From: an uncultured Verrucomicrobia subdivision 3 bacterium
GTDB taxonomy: Bacteria; Verrucomicrobiota; Verrucomicrobiia; Limisphaerales; DASXHY01
Assembly (NCBI GenBank): GCA_937890005.1
Contig: CALBZA010000007.1
Coordinates: forward strand, 1-64,000
DNA length: 64,000 nucleotides
Reading direction: 5' to 3'
Position numbers and translations under genes: made by a program. Shown here piece after piece: positions 34,445 to 42,070 of the stretch. Below the pieces are notes generated by a model. The model saw only the letters and a list, made by a program, of their open reading frames with translations. It had not been told where the DNA came from and did no database searches. Numbering within the stretch: the stretch's first letter is position 1; every line of letters starts with the position of its first letter.

Positions 34445-37039
34445 CTATTTTCCAGTGACGGGAACGGCAGCGTCCACGGGAGCCGGAGTGGCGCTCCCGA
34501 TGTTCGGCCTCTCGCCCTTGTGCCAGCGAAGCACAATGAAGCAGGCGATGTAGATCGTTGAGAACGTTCCGCTGATGATGCCGACCAGGAAAGTGAAGGC
34601 GAAGTCGTTGATCACACCGCCGCCGAAGATGTAGAGCGACAGCGTTGAAAGGAGCACAGTTCCTGATGTGATGATCGTGCGGCTCAGGGTCTGATTGATC
34701 GCCCGGTTCATCACGTCCTTGAATGTGCCGCGAACGCCAAGTCTGAGATCTTCACGGACACGGTCGAAGATGACGATCGTGTCGTTGATCGAGAAGCCGA
34801 TGATCGTGAGCAGGGCTGCAACCGTGGTTGCGTTCAATTCGTGTCCAGCGAGGAAATAGCATCCCAGCGTCATGAGGATGTCGTGGAAAATGGCGACCAC
34901 AGCACCGACGGCGAAGGAGATTTCGTAACGGAACGCGACGTAAATGAGGATGCCGAACAGCGCCAGGAACGATGCAATGACGGCTGTTTTCTGGATTTCC
35001 TTTCCAACGGTTGGACCGACGCGCTCGATGCTGAGCGGTTTGCCGGCTTCGCCTCCGAATTTCGCCTCGGGGAACTTCTGCCGCAAATGCTGGAAGATCT
35101 TCTCGCCCACTCCTTCGTCAGCGGTTCCGAAGGCGCGCGCGGTCACGCGAAGCGTGTCCAAGCCGGTCGAAATGTTGCGCTGATAGGCGACGAGGACATC
35201 GCCGGAGGTCACTTCGCGGATTGTTTCGCGCAGTTTATCGACCTCAACCTTGTTCTTCTGGTCGAAGCCCAGCGTGACCGTTTCGCCACCGGCGAATTCG
35301 ACGCTCAAGACATCCGAGCCGCGGACGAACAGGCCGTAGCCGTTTCCGATGAGAATCAACAGCCACGAGGCAATGAAGGCCGGAATCGCCCAGCGCATGA
35401 AGTCGATCTTCGTGCTGCGGATGACATGCAGCATCTTGAGGTTCTTGATCAGGTTCTTCGCGAGGAGGAAGTCGAAGATCAGGCGCGTGACCACCAGCGC
35501 GGTGAACATGCTGATTGCGACACCGATGCTCAGCGTGACGCCGAAGCCCTTGACCGGGCCGGTTCCCATGTAGATCAGGATGACGGATGAGATAAGCGTC
35601 GTCAGGTTGGAGTCGAAGATCGTTCCGAACGCCTTGTTGTAACCGGCGTTCAATGCTCCGCGCAGCGATTTTCCTGCAGCGAGTTCTTCGCGGATGCGTT
35701 CGAAGATCAGCACGTTTGCGTCAACCGCCATGCCGATTGTCAGCGCGATACCGGCGATACCGGGCATCGTGAGAGTGGCACCGATCGAACACATCACGCC
35801 CATCAGGATGATGATGTTCAGGCAGAGCGCGACATTCGCGATCAGGCCGGAAAGCAGGTAATAAATCAGCATGAACGCCGAGACAGCGATGATGCCGTAA
35901 AGGGAGGCTCGAATACCGCTCGCGATGGAGTCGTTGCCGAGTGTGGGATCGACCTTGCGTTCGTCGATGATGTGGACCGGTGCCTTGAGCGGATTTTCCA
36001 GGACGCTGATCAGCGCGCGGGCCTGTTGTTCGGTGTAGTCGCCGGTGATGCTACCGCTGCCGCCGGGAATTTCGCCTTTGATGCTCGGAGCGCTCTGCAG
36101 TTCGCCGTCGAGGACGATGGCCAGTTGGCGTCCGATGTTTTCGCGGGTGATCTGGGCGAATTTTTCCGCTGCGTCAGATTCGAGAGTGAAGAGGATTTCC
36201 GGGCGGCCGAAATTGTCGCGGCTCAGACCGGCGCGCTTGATGCCGCCGACGAGTTCCGGCCGGCGTTTGACGAGATACCGTTGGATTTGTTTGGAGCCGT
36301 CGGGAGCCGTGCGGACTTCAGAAAGAAGTTCATATCCGGGAGCACTCATGGAGCCGCTCTCGATCAGCTGCCGGCTTTGCGGATGAACGAGGCGGAATTC
36401 GAGGAAGGCCACCTTCTGGATGCGCTTGCGGGCGTCTTCGATGACCTCTTCGGACAGACCCGGCAACTGGATCAGAATGCGATTATTGCCTTCGGGCTGA
36501 ATGACAGGTTCGGCAACGCCGAGCGCATCGACGCGTTTGCGGAACACTTCGACCGCCTGATTGAGCGCGCCGCTGATGTCCGTTGGGACAACATTCGTGA
36601 CGGTGATGACATCTCCCTGTGCGTTTGTCCGGGTTGTGATTTCAACCGAATTCAGCCGATTCGTATCCATCTCCACCAGAAACGAGGTGCCGCCGGCCAG
36701 ATCGATGCCGAGCTTCACCTTGCCCGCAGCTTCGCGTTGAAGCCGGTTCAGGATGTAGGTCGTGGGACGGGCTTCGTTCTTGGTGTCATAGAAGGGGAAA
36801 TACTTCGCGATGCTGTTCGTTCCGATGGCTTCCTGAAGGTTTCCAAACGAACGCTGGGGGTGCTCGGCGTCGGCGGCTTTGGCCCGCTCGTAGATTTCAT
36901 TGAACGTGGCATCCTGGTTTACAGCCCTGCTTTTGAAATAGTCCACCAGCGGCCGCGCCGACGGGGGCGTCATTTCATAGATCGCCCAGACCAGAAGGAA
37001 GACGATAAGGAGCAGTTTCCAGAGATGGTTTCGGTTCAT
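34445..37039 (-). CDS. secDF: Fused protein-export subunit SecDF
   Basis: SecD and SecF in one 864-residue chain, which uses the proton gradient to help pull secreted proteins through SecYEG. The SecD part has the N-terminal helix (WKLLLIVFLLVWAIYEM), the LGIDLAGGTSFLVEMD motif and a large periplasmic domain, then six helices with GMAVDANVLIFERIREEL. The SecF part starts near residue 545 with VLSVEFAGGETVTLGF and ends with helices containing GFSINDTIVIFDRVRE. Both halves are complete. It follows yajC by 36 bp, the usual partner gene. The mature region is preceded by no cleavable signal. Confidence 0.97.
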   Translation of the reverse strand: MNRNHLWKLLLIVFLLVWAIYEMTPPSARPLVDYFKSRAVNQDATFNEIYERAKAADAEHPQRSFGNLQEAIGTNSIAKYFPFYDTKNEARPTTYILNRLQREAAGKVKLGIDLAGGTSFLVEMDTNRLNSVEITTRTNAQGDVITVTNVVPTDISGALNQAVEVFRKRVDALGVAEPVIQPEGNNRILIQLPGLSEEVIEDARKRIQKVAFLEFRLVHPQSRQLIESGSMSAPGYELLSEVRTAPDGSKQIQRYLVKRRPELVGGIKRAGLSRDNFGRPEILFTLESDAAEKFAQITRENIGRQLAIVLDGELQSAPSIKGEIPGGSGSITGDYTEQQARALISVLENPLKAPVHIIDERKVDPTLGNDSIASGIRASLYGIIAVSAFMLIYYLLSGLIANVALCLNIIILMGVMCSIGATLTMPGIAGIALTIGMAVDANVLIFERIREELAAGKSLRGALNAGYNKAFGTIFDSNLTTLISSVILIYMGTGPVKGFGVTLSIGVAISMFTALVVTRLIFDFLLAKNLIKNLKMLHVIRSTKIDFMRWAIPAFIASWLLILIGNGYGLFVRGSDVLSVEFAGGETVTLGFDQKNKVEVDKLRETIREVTSGDVLVAYQRNISTGLDTLRVTARAFGTADEGVGEKIFQHLRQKFPEAKFGGEAGKPLSIERVGPTVGKEIQKTAVIASFLALFGILIYVAFRYEISFAVGAVVAIFHDILMTLGCYFLAGHELNATTVAALLTIIGFSINDTIVIFDRVREDLRLGVRGTFKDVMNRAINQTLSRTIITSGTVLLSTLSLYIFGGGVINDFAFTFLVGIISGTFSTIYIACFIVLRWHKGERPNIGSATPAPVDAAVPVTGK

Positions 37040-37075
37040 GAGAGGGGAGGCGTTGGGGGACTTGGAAAACGGAGA

Positions 37076-37420
37076 TCAGGCTTCGCTTGATTCATTCGAA
37101 CGCTCCAGCACCTCGGCGACGGCGCCCTTGGTGATTTCGAACTTGGAGTCGTCAGACTTGATGACGAGCGACTTGTCTTTCACGGAGGAGATCAGGCCAA
37201 TGATGCCGCCCGTGGTAACCACCTTGTCGCCCCGCTTCAGCGCCTTGAGCATTTCAGCCTGCTGCTTGGCGCGTTTCTGCTGGGGACGGATCAGGACGAA
37301 ATAGAAGATGGCGCCAAAGATGACGAAGGTGAGAACCATCTTCATCATTTCAGCTTTGGGATTCTGGGCGGTTTGCGTGGTGGCTTGGGCGAGGAGCACG
37401 CTGAGATTGTTAAAATCCAT
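37076..37420 (-). CDS. yajC: Preprotein translocase subunit YajC
   Basis: A 114-residue single-pass membrane protein of the holotranslocon. The membrane helix MVLTFVIFGAIFYFVLI is followed by the diagnostic RPQQKRAKQ motif and the GDKVVTTGGIIGLISSV domain typical of YajC. Located directly upstream of secDF with 36 bp between them, as in many bacteria. The upstream spacer (37421-37699) holds short-word repeats and presumably the operon promoter. Confidence 0.95.
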   Translation of the reverse strand: MDFNNLSVLLAQATTQTAQNPKAEMMKMVLTFVIFGAIFYFVLIRPQQKRAKQQAEMLKALKRGDKVVTTGGIIGLISSVKDKSLVIKSDDSKFEITKGAVAEVLERSNESSEA

Positions 37421-37504
37421 AGTTTTTAGTTCAAATGAGCCGTTAATCTAAGGCTGGCGATACGTTTGGCAAGCGTGAACGGCTGTGCGGAATGGGTGAG
37501 CCGG

Positions 37505-37578
37505 TGAGTGTGTGAGTGTGTGAGTCTATGAGTCTGAAAGGGAGCGGGGGAGAAAAGGGGAAGGAGCCGGGAGCCGGG
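37505..37578. repeat. Short-word tandem repeats upstream of yajC
   Basis: An octamer run (tgagtgtg twice, tgagtcta, tgagtctg at 37505-37536) is followed by an A/G-rich stretch and two heptamers agccggg (37565-37578). It lies in the 279-bp spacer between the yajC start and the secreted-protein gene at 37700. No gene is seen there. Confidence 0.6.
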
Positions 37579-37699
37579 AGGCGCAGCGATGTTCACTGTC
37601 CTGGAGCGGAGATTTTCCAAGCTTTACTGCAAACTGTGCGTCGCTGCGACTCCGCAGAGTCGCGGTCCTTTCGCGGCGGCGATTTTCTTCAGCCCGGTG

Positions 37700-38533
37700 T
37701 CAGGGCAACAATTCTTCGCGAACTCGGTAAAAGCGTTGAGGCCCAGTCGCAGTCGCCGGATCGATGACTTCAATGAAATGGTCCGAACCGAAGACCGGTT
37801 CGCCCACTTCAGTCCAGTTGGGTTCCGCCAGCGAATCCGTGCTTTCAACCTGCCAGCTGGAGCCGGCTTTCGCGCCAAAGGAAATCACAGTCGTGTCATT
37901 GGACGGGATGACCGATCGGATGTTGATCCCGGCCTGGAAGGATATCTGGAGCGGTTCGGAGGGTGCATGGATCGGGTTGCCGTTTAAGCCATTGGTTGAC
38001 AGATCGAAGGCGCGAAAGGTCACGACGTAGATTCCCGGTCTGCTCGCGGTGAATCGGCGTCCATGAATGTGACCGTAAGGATCGGATCCGGGCGAGCCGT
38101 CATTTTCGCTGAGGCGCCAGAGATTGGTTGAAGTGGCACCGGACTCCACGCTGATCGTTGGTGACGTTGCTCCAGAATCCCAAAATCCGAATGCGCCACC
38201 CGGCGGTCCGGAAACCGCCGCGATCTGCACAAACAACCTTGAGCCCAGAGCAGCAGCGCCGGGAATGGGGCCGCCGCGATCTTCCGTTGCGGCAAGGCCG
38301 GTGAGCGTGATGTTCCCGACGAAATAACCGCTGTAAGGTCCGGCATTCGTGAAGATCAGTGTGTTCACGTAACCGGTTTCTTCAGCGAAGTCGGGTCCGT
38401 TTTCAAACTTGAGCGGATCGCCCGGATTCGTGCCGACGGCTCCGATGTTGAGATGGCCGTGATCCTGGGCTTTGAGAACAGTGACGGATGCCAGCAACAG
38501 ACTGGCGACTGTGAGAAGAAGACGAAGTTGCAT
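37700..38533 (-). CDS. Secreted protein with C-terminal FYRV tag
   Basis: 277 residues with a signal peptide (LLLTVASLLLASVTVLKA-QD). The middle contains GHLNIGAVGTNPGDPLKFENG and GIYVVTFRAFDLSTNG segments, in the manner of verrucomicrobial surface-protein or PEP-CTERM-associated proteins. The last ~60 residues (WQVESTDSLAEPNWTEVGEP to PQRFYRVREELLP) form a beta-type domain that ends many secreted verrucomicrobial proteins and is echoed by the end of the giant protein at 49777 (WQLWSNSVSL to FFRLLLP). I suspect an outer-membrane sorting or anchoring role for this tail. Function of the main body is unknown. Confidence 0.7.
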   Translation of the reverse strand: MQLRLLLTVASLLLASVTVLKAQDHGHLNIGAVGTNPGDPLKFENGPDFAEETGYVNTLIFTNAGPYSGYFVGNITLTGLAATEDRGGPIPGAAALGSRLFVQIAAVSGPPGGAFGFWDSGATSPTISVESGATSTNLWRLSENDGSPGSDPYGHIHGRRFTASRPGIYVVTFRAFDLSTNGLNGNPIHAPSEPLQISFQAGINIRSVIPSNDTTVISFGAKAGSSWQVESTDSLAEPNWTEVGEPVFGSDHFIEVIDPATATGPQRFYRVREELLP

Positions 38534-38564
38534 CGGACGAAATGTTTTCAGGTATTGAAAAAGT

Positions 38565-39218
38565 TTAAGGTTTGCCGGCCGGATCGATAAAACGTGATCC
38601 GGCGCGATCGATTTCAGAAATCAGAAGGTTCCAACGATGGAGTTGCGCGCGGCCGTCCACGAACAGGTAGTTCGCGCCGCGATTGTGGTTTATAACTCCG
38701 ACCTGGCCCGGGAAACTCTTCGACGAGATCTCGCCATCGTTTGCGGGGCTGAAGTGGAAGTGATCCAGGAATGCGTAGCTTTTGGCGCATTCCGTGGCCC
38801 AGAGCGTTTCCGAGGGAGACGGCACCTGGGTAAATTTACTGTAAGTATTCGCTGCACTCGCATTGTTCGAGGCGGGCAGCAGGAAGTCATTGAGCGCGTA
38901 ACTGTAGATTCGGGTCTTGTGCTCATCGCGCGGGCAGCGCCAGAGGTTTGTTCCGCCGCAATACGGCTGAAGCGTTTTCGTCCACGACTGTCCTGTGTGA
39001 GCCGAGCGCGGCAATGCGTCATTGAAATCGTCGGCGTACATCCGCGTTGCGAGGCCGATCTGTTTGAGATGGCCAAGGCACACGGTGCCCCAGGCCTTCT
39101 GCCGCGCCTTGCTGAAGGCGGGCAGAATCAGAGCCGCAAGGATGCTGATGATCGCAATGACGACGAGCAGCTCGATCAATGTAAAAGCGCGTCGTCGGAA
39201 ACAAAATTTTCCAACCAT
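38565..39218 (-). CDS. Prepilin-like protein with N-terminal methylation motif
   Basis: 217 residues from ATG 39218: MVGKFCFRRRAFTLIELLVVIAII, then the hydrophobic helix, HLKQIGLATRMYADDFNDALP and a C-terminal YLFVDGRAQLHRW, a variant of the FADGH motif with VDGR. The leader should be processed by prepilin peptidase. An upstream in-frame start at 39290 would add 24 residues before the basic leader and is unlikely. It stands next to another small exported protein and shares strand with the preceding secreted protein. Same family as the genes at 10194 and 48815. Confidence 0.83.
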   Translation of the reverse strand: MVGKFCFRRRAFTLIELLVVIAIISILAALILPAFSKARQKAWGTVCLGHLKQIGLATRMYADDFNDALPRSAHTGQSWTKTLQPYCGGTNLWRCPRDEHKTRIYSYALNDFLLPASNNASAANTYSKFTQVPSPSETLWATECAKSYAFLDHFHFSPANDGEISSKSFPGQVGVINHNRGANYLFVDGRAQLHRWNLLISEIDRAGSRFIDPAGKP

Positions 39219-39311
39219 AACCAGACACAGGATTTTCTCCTGAAACAATTCAGAACAGGAAACAGGAGCGCCGTGGGCGACCACGGTCACAGAACAAACC
39301 GAAACGGAAGG

Positions 39312-39692
39312 TCAGGCTGTGGCTGTGCGGGGCGGGGGAACGGAAGGCTGGCGTGTCTGACTTTGGAAATCGGCAGACCACTCCGGAAGAAGGGTGAATT
39401 CTTCCGGCGCGATGAAAATGAAACGCTGCGCCTGAAGCACGAAATCGAACTTCTTCAGATCAATGCGGAACTCAGGCTTTTTCTCAGCTTTTTTGCCGTT
39501 CGAAATTTCAACGCAAAGCGAGCAGGGATGTTCGCCATCGAACGTGCGTTGCACCGCTTCGACAAGCGGGCGTTCGCGAAGATTCTCGGAAAGCATTCCG
39601 CCCCAGGCGATCGTTTGCAGAACGAACCAATGCGATCCGGTCGCTGTGAAGACAGCGACAAGCATCAGCACACTGCAAAGAATTCGGGGCAC
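39312..39692 (-). CDS. Small exported protein with HPCSLC motif
   Basis: 126 residues from GTG 39692. The N-terminus is a hydrophobic leader (ILCSVLMLVAVFTATGS). The mature part contains FDGEHPCSLCVEISNGKKAEKKPEFRIDL, where the HPCxLC pair could bind a metal or form a disulphide. The C-terminus is Pro/Thr-rich. I have seen similar HPCxxC proteins annotated only as hypothetical; no function is assigned. It is about 94 bp upstream of the prepilin-like gene, on the same strand, so it may be cotranscribed. Confidence 0.6.
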   Translation of the reverse strand: MPRILCSVLMLVAVFTATGSHWFVLQTIAWGGMLSENLRERPLVEAVQRTFDGEHPCSLCVEISNGKKAEKKPEFRIDLKKFDFVLQAQRFIFIAPEEFTLLPEWSADFQSQTRQPSVPPPRTATA

Positions 39693-39851
39693 GCGCCACT
39701 TTCGTCATGGCGACGTGTCATGTCAATGCGCGGAATTGCCGACGTCCGCATGGCGAAAGCGTTCTCTGGAATACGGGACTCGAAAGTCCCGGCACCGGCG
39801 GGTTCAGCTTGCAGTTGCGGAGAAGCGCATTGATCAGGGTATTGGAGTAAT

Positions 39852-39998
39852 CTCATTAACACCGTGCTTCAGCACGGTGAAATTGCGGCGGGATGGAAGA
39901 GCCGTTTTCAACGGCTTTTTCAGACGGAACGAAAGGCGTTTCAAACGGCTGAATATTGCACGATCGCAGTCACCGCGCTGAAGCACGGTGCTATTGAG
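39852..39998. repeat. 147-bp palindromic element of a second family
   Basis: Outer arms 39852-39879 and 39971-39998 are reverse complements with four mismatches in 28. The left arm contains a perfect palindrome (caccgtgct with agcacggtg). Inside are two more small palindromes: agccgtt/aacggct at 39900-39916 and a related ggcgttt/aaacggct near 39935. The rest of the 335-bp space between 39693 and 40027 shows nothing coding. Confidence 0.75.
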
Positions 39999-40027
39999 AG
40001 TTCATGGATTTTCAGAGCGGCTTGAAG

Positions 40028-40600
40028 TCAGGCTTCAATCCACACCAAAGTTCCGCTCGGGATGATTTCAAACAACGGCACGAGATCCTTGTCGGCGAGA
40101 TGAATGCATCCGTGCGACGACGGTTTTCCGACGCTGGATTGGTCGCCGACGCCATGGATGTAAATGTAACGGTCGTGCGAATCGACATTGCCGCCGCGGT
40201 TCAATCCTTCTTCCAATCCCTCCAGCCAGAGAATGCGCGTTGTGATTTTGGCGTCCGGCATTCCATTCCAGGTGAAGCCGATGGGCTGACGCGCTTTGAA
40301 CACCGTTCCGGCCGGCCAGGGCGCGCCGATCTTTTCCGCGATGCGATGCAGTCCGAGCGGTGTGCAGTTGGAACCGGAGACCTGTCCGATGCCGAAACGC
40401 GACGTTGAAATGAGATAATTGCGCTGAACCTGATAATCCGGGACGGCCTCGGGTTCCGAAACGATTGCGGCACGCAGGTGAAACAATTGTTGCTGATGAA
40501 CACGGGCGATCAGCAGGTGTTCTGTAAAGTGCGTGCTGATCCGTTGCACCGCGTTGCGGAGCTCGACAGAGATCAACGAATCGTTGTCGGAACGGACCAT
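40028..40600 (-). CDS. YkuD-family L,D-transpeptidase
   Basis: 190 residues with the complete YkuD active site: H149 in YIYIHG and S162-H163-G164-C165 in PSSHGCIHL, spaced as in peptidoglycan L,D-transpeptidases. The catalytic Cys attacks the third residue of the stem peptide to form 3-3 crosslinks or attach proteins. No signal peptide is obvious; the N-terminus (VELRNAVQRISTHF) is soluble. This is common in verrucomicrobial YkuD proteins and leaves its location uncertain. It is a single gene flanked by palindromic elements on both sides. Confidence 0.88.
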   Translation of the reverse strand: MVRSDNDSLISVELRNAVQRISTHFTEHLLIARVHQQQLFHLRAAIVSEPEAVPDYQVQRNYLISTSRFGIGQVSGSNCTPLGLHRIAEKIGAPWPAGTVFKARQPIGFTWNGMPDAKITTRILWLEGLEEGLNRGGNVDSHDRYIYIHGVGDQSSVGKPSSHGCIHLADKDLVPLFEIIPSGTLVWIEA

Positions 40601-40687
40601 GTGCCGAGATTAGGCGGAACGAATCGTCAGCAAAAGAAGCATTCGGTGTTCGTTCAACAATCTTTTAACCACATCAATTTTTTAGCG

Positions 40688-40817
40688 ACGGATGCACGGG
40701 GATCAACACGGATCGGGATTCTTTGTGGAATCTGATTCTGACCGAAGGCGATTCAGTGATGTATAGTGCGCAGGTTGTTTTCGTCTGCCGCCGGTGTTCA
40801 TCGGGGTCCATCCGTAG
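40688..40817. repeat. Imperfect 130-bp inverted repeat upstream of the secreted paralogue pair
   Basis: The left end (acggatg..gatcaacacgg) and the right end (ggtgttcatc..catccgt) pair imperfectly, with a mismatched middle of six bases. It is the main content of the 312-bp stretch 40601-40912, which has no convincing gene. It is probably a decayed palindromic element. Confidence 0.45.
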
Positions 40818-40912
40818 TTTGTTCTGTGCCGTGTCATACTCACAGTTGGGCAGAATACCTTACCCAAATCGCCCCATTTTTTGCCGGGATTGGAAGCGTT
40901 ACAGCTCGTTTC

Positions 40913-41485
40913 GTGAATATCAGAAGCTCGATTGGAAAGGTGCGCGTCGGATTCGTTGCCGCGTGTCTTCTGGCGGCCGGTTCCGTTCAGGCGCAAAGCT
41001 ATTACCGGCTGACATTCAAAGGCACGATTTCCACGGTCGATTCCTCCGGCAACGAAGTCGTGCGAAAAATCACCGATAAAAACCTGATCCAGGAATGGGC
41101 CGGACGGGCGGGGGTGACGAACTTCAAGAATCTGACCCTTGCCCTGCATCGCAATGTGGATTCACGCGGCGATGCGATTGAGATTCTGAACCGCAAGGAT
41201 GGCAGCCATGTCGCGACGGTGTTTCCGCTGTTCTTTCCCGAGTCCGCGACGGCGGTGTCGAGCAAGGGCGTGACGGAGAAACGCTTTGCCTATCTTTACA
41301 ACCTGCATCAGTCGGAGTTTTCGCGCGGCACGGCGATTCTGAACCAGCAGCTGATGATCAACAAAAAAGGTCAGACCAACCGGTTCGTCTCGAGTGGCGA
41401 GCTGCAATGGTATCAGTTGCCGGAAGGCGCCCATTCACTTCGCATCGGCAGTGGAACTTTCAAGGTGAGCAAAGCCATTAAATGA
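40913..41485 (+). CDS. Secreted protein, member 1 of a tandem paralogue pair
   Basis: 190 residues from GTG 40913, which starts a typical signal peptide (IGKVRVGFVAACLLAAGSVQA-QS). An alternative GTG at 40766 would place the signal deep inside the protein. The mature part is beta-rich and shares with the next gene: an early YRLTFKGT/YRGT strand, NLTLALHRNVDSRGDAIEILN, VFPLFFPES, KRFAYLYN with a nearby SRGTA, and a terminal IGSGTFKV. I recognise no described family. It is probably periplasmic or surface. Member 2 begins 7 bp after its stop. Confidence 0.68.
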   Translation: MNIRSSIGKVRVGFVAACLLAAGSVQAQSYYRLTFKGTISTVDSSGNEVVRKITDKNLIQEWAGRAGVTNFKNLTLALHRNVDSRGDAIEILNRKDGSHVATVFPLFFPESATAVSSKGVTEKRFAYLYNLHQSEFSRGTAILNQQLMINKKGQTNRFVSSGELQWYQLPEGAHSLRIGSGTFKVSKAIK

Positions 41486-41492
41486 AAATCCT

Positions 41493-42056
41493 ATGAACCG
41501 GACGACGCTTCGCCTTTCTCTCCTGATGCTGCTGGTCGCTCTGTCCGTCAGCGCGGTGTCTGCTCAGTCGCGCTGGATTGTTACTTATCGCGGAACGGAA
41601 ACCGCGGGTGGAACCAACAAGCTTCGCACGATCACTGTCACCGAACGCACGTTCATCGAACGCTGCGCCACGAACGCGAATATCTCCACGGAAAATCTCG
41701 CGTTGGTGCTGCATTTCGACGCCGATGCTTTGGGCGATGCGCTGGAGGTGGTGAATGTGAACGATCCAAATCTGTTCCGTTGCGAAGTGTTTCGCCTCGC
41801 ATTTCCGGAGTCGTACACCAACAACGCCGGAACCTCGATGAAACGCTTTTCCTACATTTACGATTCCACGAGCGATCACTCGCGTGGAAGCGCTGTCATC
41901 AGCAGCAAATCGACGGTGAAGGGCGGAACAACCAACGCACCCGTTATTGGCGCAACGTTGCACTACTGGCTCGGGCAATGGACGGAAAATGCCGGCGATC
42001 CGAACGCGATTGTCGGATCAGGAACGTTGAAGGTAATGCGGCCGCTCGATCCTTGA
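41493..42056 (+). CDS. Secreted protein, member 2 of a tandem paralogue pair
   Basis: 187 residues with a signal peptide (LSLLMLLVALSVSAVSA-QS). It follows member 1 by 7 bp and clearly derives from the same ancestor: NLALVLHFDADALGDALEVVN, VFRLAFPES, KRFSYIYD with a nearby SRGSA, and IVGSGTLKV near the C-terminus. Overall identity is moderate, so duplication is old. Shared positions include GDA and FPES, which may mark a binding or folding core. No catalytic motif is evident. It is convergent with the GH78 gene, 14 bp apart. Confidence 0.7.
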   Translation: MNRTTLRLSLLMLLVALSVSAVSAQSRWIVTYRGTETAGGTNKLRTITVTERTFIERCATNANISTENLALVLHFDADALGDALEVVNVNDPNLFRCEVFRLAFPESYTNNAGTSMKRFSYIYDSTSDHSRGSAVISSKSTVKGGTTNAPVIGATLHYWLGQWTENAGDPNAIVGSGTLKVMRPLDP

Positions 42057-42070
42057 ATTCGCAAAACGGT

